DNA from: an uncultured Phycisphaerales bacterium
GTDB taxonomy: Bacteria > Planctomycetota > Phycisphaerae > Sedimentisphaerales > Anaerobacaceae
DNA length: 24,669 bases
NCBI GenBank assembly: GCA_937927975.1
Contig: CALEZT010000185.1
Span: 1-24,669 of the forward strand
Direction: 5' to 3'
Shown here: positions 23,079 to 24,669 of the stretch, piece after piece
How the letters are laid out: every line of letters starts with the position of its first letter
Position numbering within the stretch: the stretch's first letter is position 1
Program-made: the position numbers and the translations under genes
Notes under the pieces: generated by a model
Told to the model about the DNA's origin: nothing
Databases searched by the model: none
The model's input: only the letters and a program-made list of their open reading frames with translations

Positions 23079-24669
23079 ATGTGTAGGTCCGACACTACTC
23101 TTCCCCAGGAAGGCGCCGGCTGCGGCGACTTCGAACGCAACGAATCCGACTTCATGAGCATCGCCAACAGCAGTCTGGCCGGAAACTTCCCGCTCAAGAG
23201 CGGCACGACCAATAAGACGATCAGCGTCACCGCCTGGGTCAAGCTGGAGAGCCTGCCGAGCAGCGGCGGCAGGTATGCAATCTGGTCGAAGTACCGGGAG
23301 ACGGACAATAAGCGAACTCTTGCGCTGACTGCGGCCAACGAGTCCGGCGCCACGCGGTTCCGAATCTACCACGGCTACAACAGCGGCAACAGCGCCGAGG
23401 CGTTCACCTGGACCGCGGGCAGCCCCGTGGCGGGCCGATGGTACTTCCTGGCGTATACCTACCGCGATTCCGATCGGAGCTATCGTCTGCACGTCTGGGA
23501 CGCCACGAACAATCAGCGGCTGGGCGGGGCGGCATCCGACGTGACCGGCACCGCCGCCAACGCGATCAACGTCGAGGATTCCCCCTGGGTCCTCGGCGGC
23601 CGCTCCGACTACAACGCGATGCACTTCGACGGCCTGATCGATGAGGTGGCCGTGTTCAACGATGTCCTGGCGGCCGGCGAGATCGACCAGGTCCGCCAGG
23701 GCGCCTACCGCAGCTCGGCCTCTCAGACGATCTATCTCCAGGCGATCACCTACAACAACCGCGGCCAAAAGGCCACCGTCCGCGGACCCTATCCGGAGAA
23801 CCCCACGCAAACGCAGCTCGACATCAACTACACCCAGTACTTCTACGACAGCCTGGGCCGGGTCCACCAGGTGACCGACGCCGAAGGCCATACCACGACC
23901 ACCCGCTATTACCCCGACGGCAAGGTCTGGAAGGTCATCGACGCCGAAGGCCATACCACCGTCACGAACACCTACAACCGAGACGGCAGTCTCAAAGAGG
24001 TCCAGGACGCCAAGGGCAACGTGACCCGCTACGAGTACAACGGCTTCATGGCCCTCAAGCGAACGATCTTCGAGGACGACAGCTTCGAGCGGCTGGAGTA
24101 CGACGGATACCGGCGGCTCCTGAGGAAGCACACCCGCTCCGGCCAGAAGCTCGAATTCGCCTACGACGGGTTCGGACGGGTCAAGACCAAGACCGTCAAG
24201 CTGGCCGACGACACCGTGGTCAATACGATCCGCTATACCTACGACCTCCTGGGCCGGCTCACGACCACGATCGACAACACCGGCACGATCGCCAACGCCT
24301 ACGACAACGCCTCCCGGGTCACCCAGATCACCTATCCCGGCAGTCGGACGGTCGCCTATCAGTACGACATCGCCGGCAATCGCACCCGCCTGACCTATCC
24401 CGACAGCACGTACATCACCTACGAGTACGACGAATTGGGCCGGCTCACGGCGGTCAAGAACTCCTCCGGCACGGCCCTGGCGAGCTACACCTACGACGGC
24501 CGTTCCCGCCGGACGGGCCTGGACTATGCCAACGGCGCGGGCATGGACTACTCGTATGACACAGCGAGTCGGTTACTTGTTCTTGACAATTTTACGAATT
24601 CCGGTCATCATGTGTATGACTACACCTACGACAAGGTGGGCAATCGTACGACGATGGGCGTGACGGACA
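23079..24669 (+). CDS. LamG plus YD-repeat (Rhs-like) protein, runs off the right edge, probably 5'-truncated
   Basis: At least 530 codons are open to the window end. A LamG/concanavalin-like domain (about residues 17-215; TNKTISVTAWVKLE, SPWVLGGRSDYNAMHFDGLIDEVAVF) is followed by many YD repeats (YFYDSLGRVHQVTDAEG, YTYDLLGRLTTTID, YEYDELGRLTAVKN, YTYDKVGNRTT). These form the large beta-barrel shells of Rhs/teneurin-type proteins, usually exported and often ending in a variable toxin-like tip; the tip is outside the window. There is no signal peptide and no ribosome site before ATG 23079, and the LamG similarity starts abruptly, so the 5' part may be lost. Start uncertain. Confidence 0.85.
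   Translation, partial: MCRSDTTLPQEGAGCGDFERNESDFMSIANSSLAGNFPLKSGTTNKTISVTAWVKLESLPSSGGRYAIWSKYRETDNKRTLALTAANESGATRFRIYHGYNSGNSAEAFTWTAGSPVAGRWYFLAYTYRDSDRSYRLHVWDATNNQRLGGAASDVTGTAANAINVEDSPWVLGGRSDYNAMHFDGLIDEVAVFNDVLAAGEIDQVRQGAYRSSASQTIYLQAITYNNRGQKATVRGPYPENPTQTQLDINYTQYFYDSLGRVHQVTDAEGHTTTTRYYPDGKVWKVIDAEGHTTVTNTYNRDGSLKEVQDAKGNVTRYEYNGFMALKRTIFEDDSFERLEYDGYRRLLRKHTRSGQKLEFAYDGFGRVKTKTVKLADDTVVNTIRYTYDLLGRLTTTIDNTGTIANAYDNASRVTQITYPGSRTVAYQYDIAGNRTRLTYPDSTYITYEYDELGRLTAVKNSSGTALASYTYDGRSRRTGLDYANGAGMDYSYDTASRLLVLDNFTNSGHHVYDYTYDKVGNRTTMGVTD

Noticed and set aside
23022..24131. Minus-strand open frame of 369 codons
   Set aside because: It is a mirror of the LamG/YD-repeat gene with hydrophobic Val/Gly-rich filler and no motif.
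1..24669. tRNA, rRNA, CRISPR arrays, transposases or integrases
   Set aside because: I looked for tRNA T-loop patterns, regularly spaced repeats and transposase motifs by eye and found none that hold up.

Overview
The window is high-GC DNA (about 60% by eye) with the look of a Planctomycetota genome, most likely from the Phycisphaerae/Sedimentisphaerales side. That placement is an inference from the gene content: a pilMNO-type operon, GspG-like proteins without prepilin signals, large HAAS-domain proteins beside a PadR regulator, Tat-tagged carbohydrate enzymes, and a LamG/YD-repeat gene. No rRNA or other decisive phylogenetic marker is present.

Layout. (1) 1-4458, minus strand: a type IV pilus/type II secretion operon, pilM-pilN-pilO-PilP/GspC-like-pilB/gspE, with the ATPase cut by the left edge. 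(2) 4878-5921, minus: gpsA. (3) 6433-8179, minus: two tandem paralogous membrane-anchored GspG-like proteins. (4) 8224-9540, minus: hflX, divergent from rpsU (9812-9988, plus), which has a good rho-independent terminator. A second terminator and possibly a small structured RNA follow. (5) 10392-15921: a carbohydrate-use island with a secreted GH30-like glycosidase, a Tat-tagged enolase-superfamily protein, a Tat/lipobox fucose-isomerase-like protein and a secreted beta-propeller glycosidase-like protein, arranged as divergent and convergent pairs. (6) 16168-21005, minus: a PadR-HAAS operon with a near-consensus promoter. (7) 21523-22740, plus: a short, stand-alone GspE/PilB-like ATPase. (8) 23079 to the right edge, plus: a LamG plus YD-repeat (Rhs-like) gene that looks truncated at its 5' end.

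The most interesting observation lies in the PadR-HAAS operon. The last HAAS gene ends in a TGA at 16981-16983, and the same frame then stays open for 271 more codons encoding a multi-pass membrane domain. The TGA falls inside what reads as one beta-rich domain (FEFG-[TGA]-GGSWCSHSWRVP). A perfect 7-bp hairpin with a G-containing loop lies 17 nt downstream, within the spacing used by bacterial SECIS elements, and the only possible restart codon is buried in that hairpin and has no ribosome binding site. This is a candidate selenoprotein of about 905 residues (HAAS, GspG-like region, UGA motif domain, about seven membrane segments). A recent nonsense mutation is the main alternative.

How the genes may work together: the pil operon supplies the cytoplasmic and inner-membrane platform of a pilus or secretion machine, and the distant second ATPase suggests another such machine or a regulator. 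The island at 10392-15921 looks like extracytoplasmic processing of a deoxy-sugar- or uronate-containing polysaccharide; the substrate is unknown. PadR probably represses its own operon and the HAAS membrane proteins behind it.
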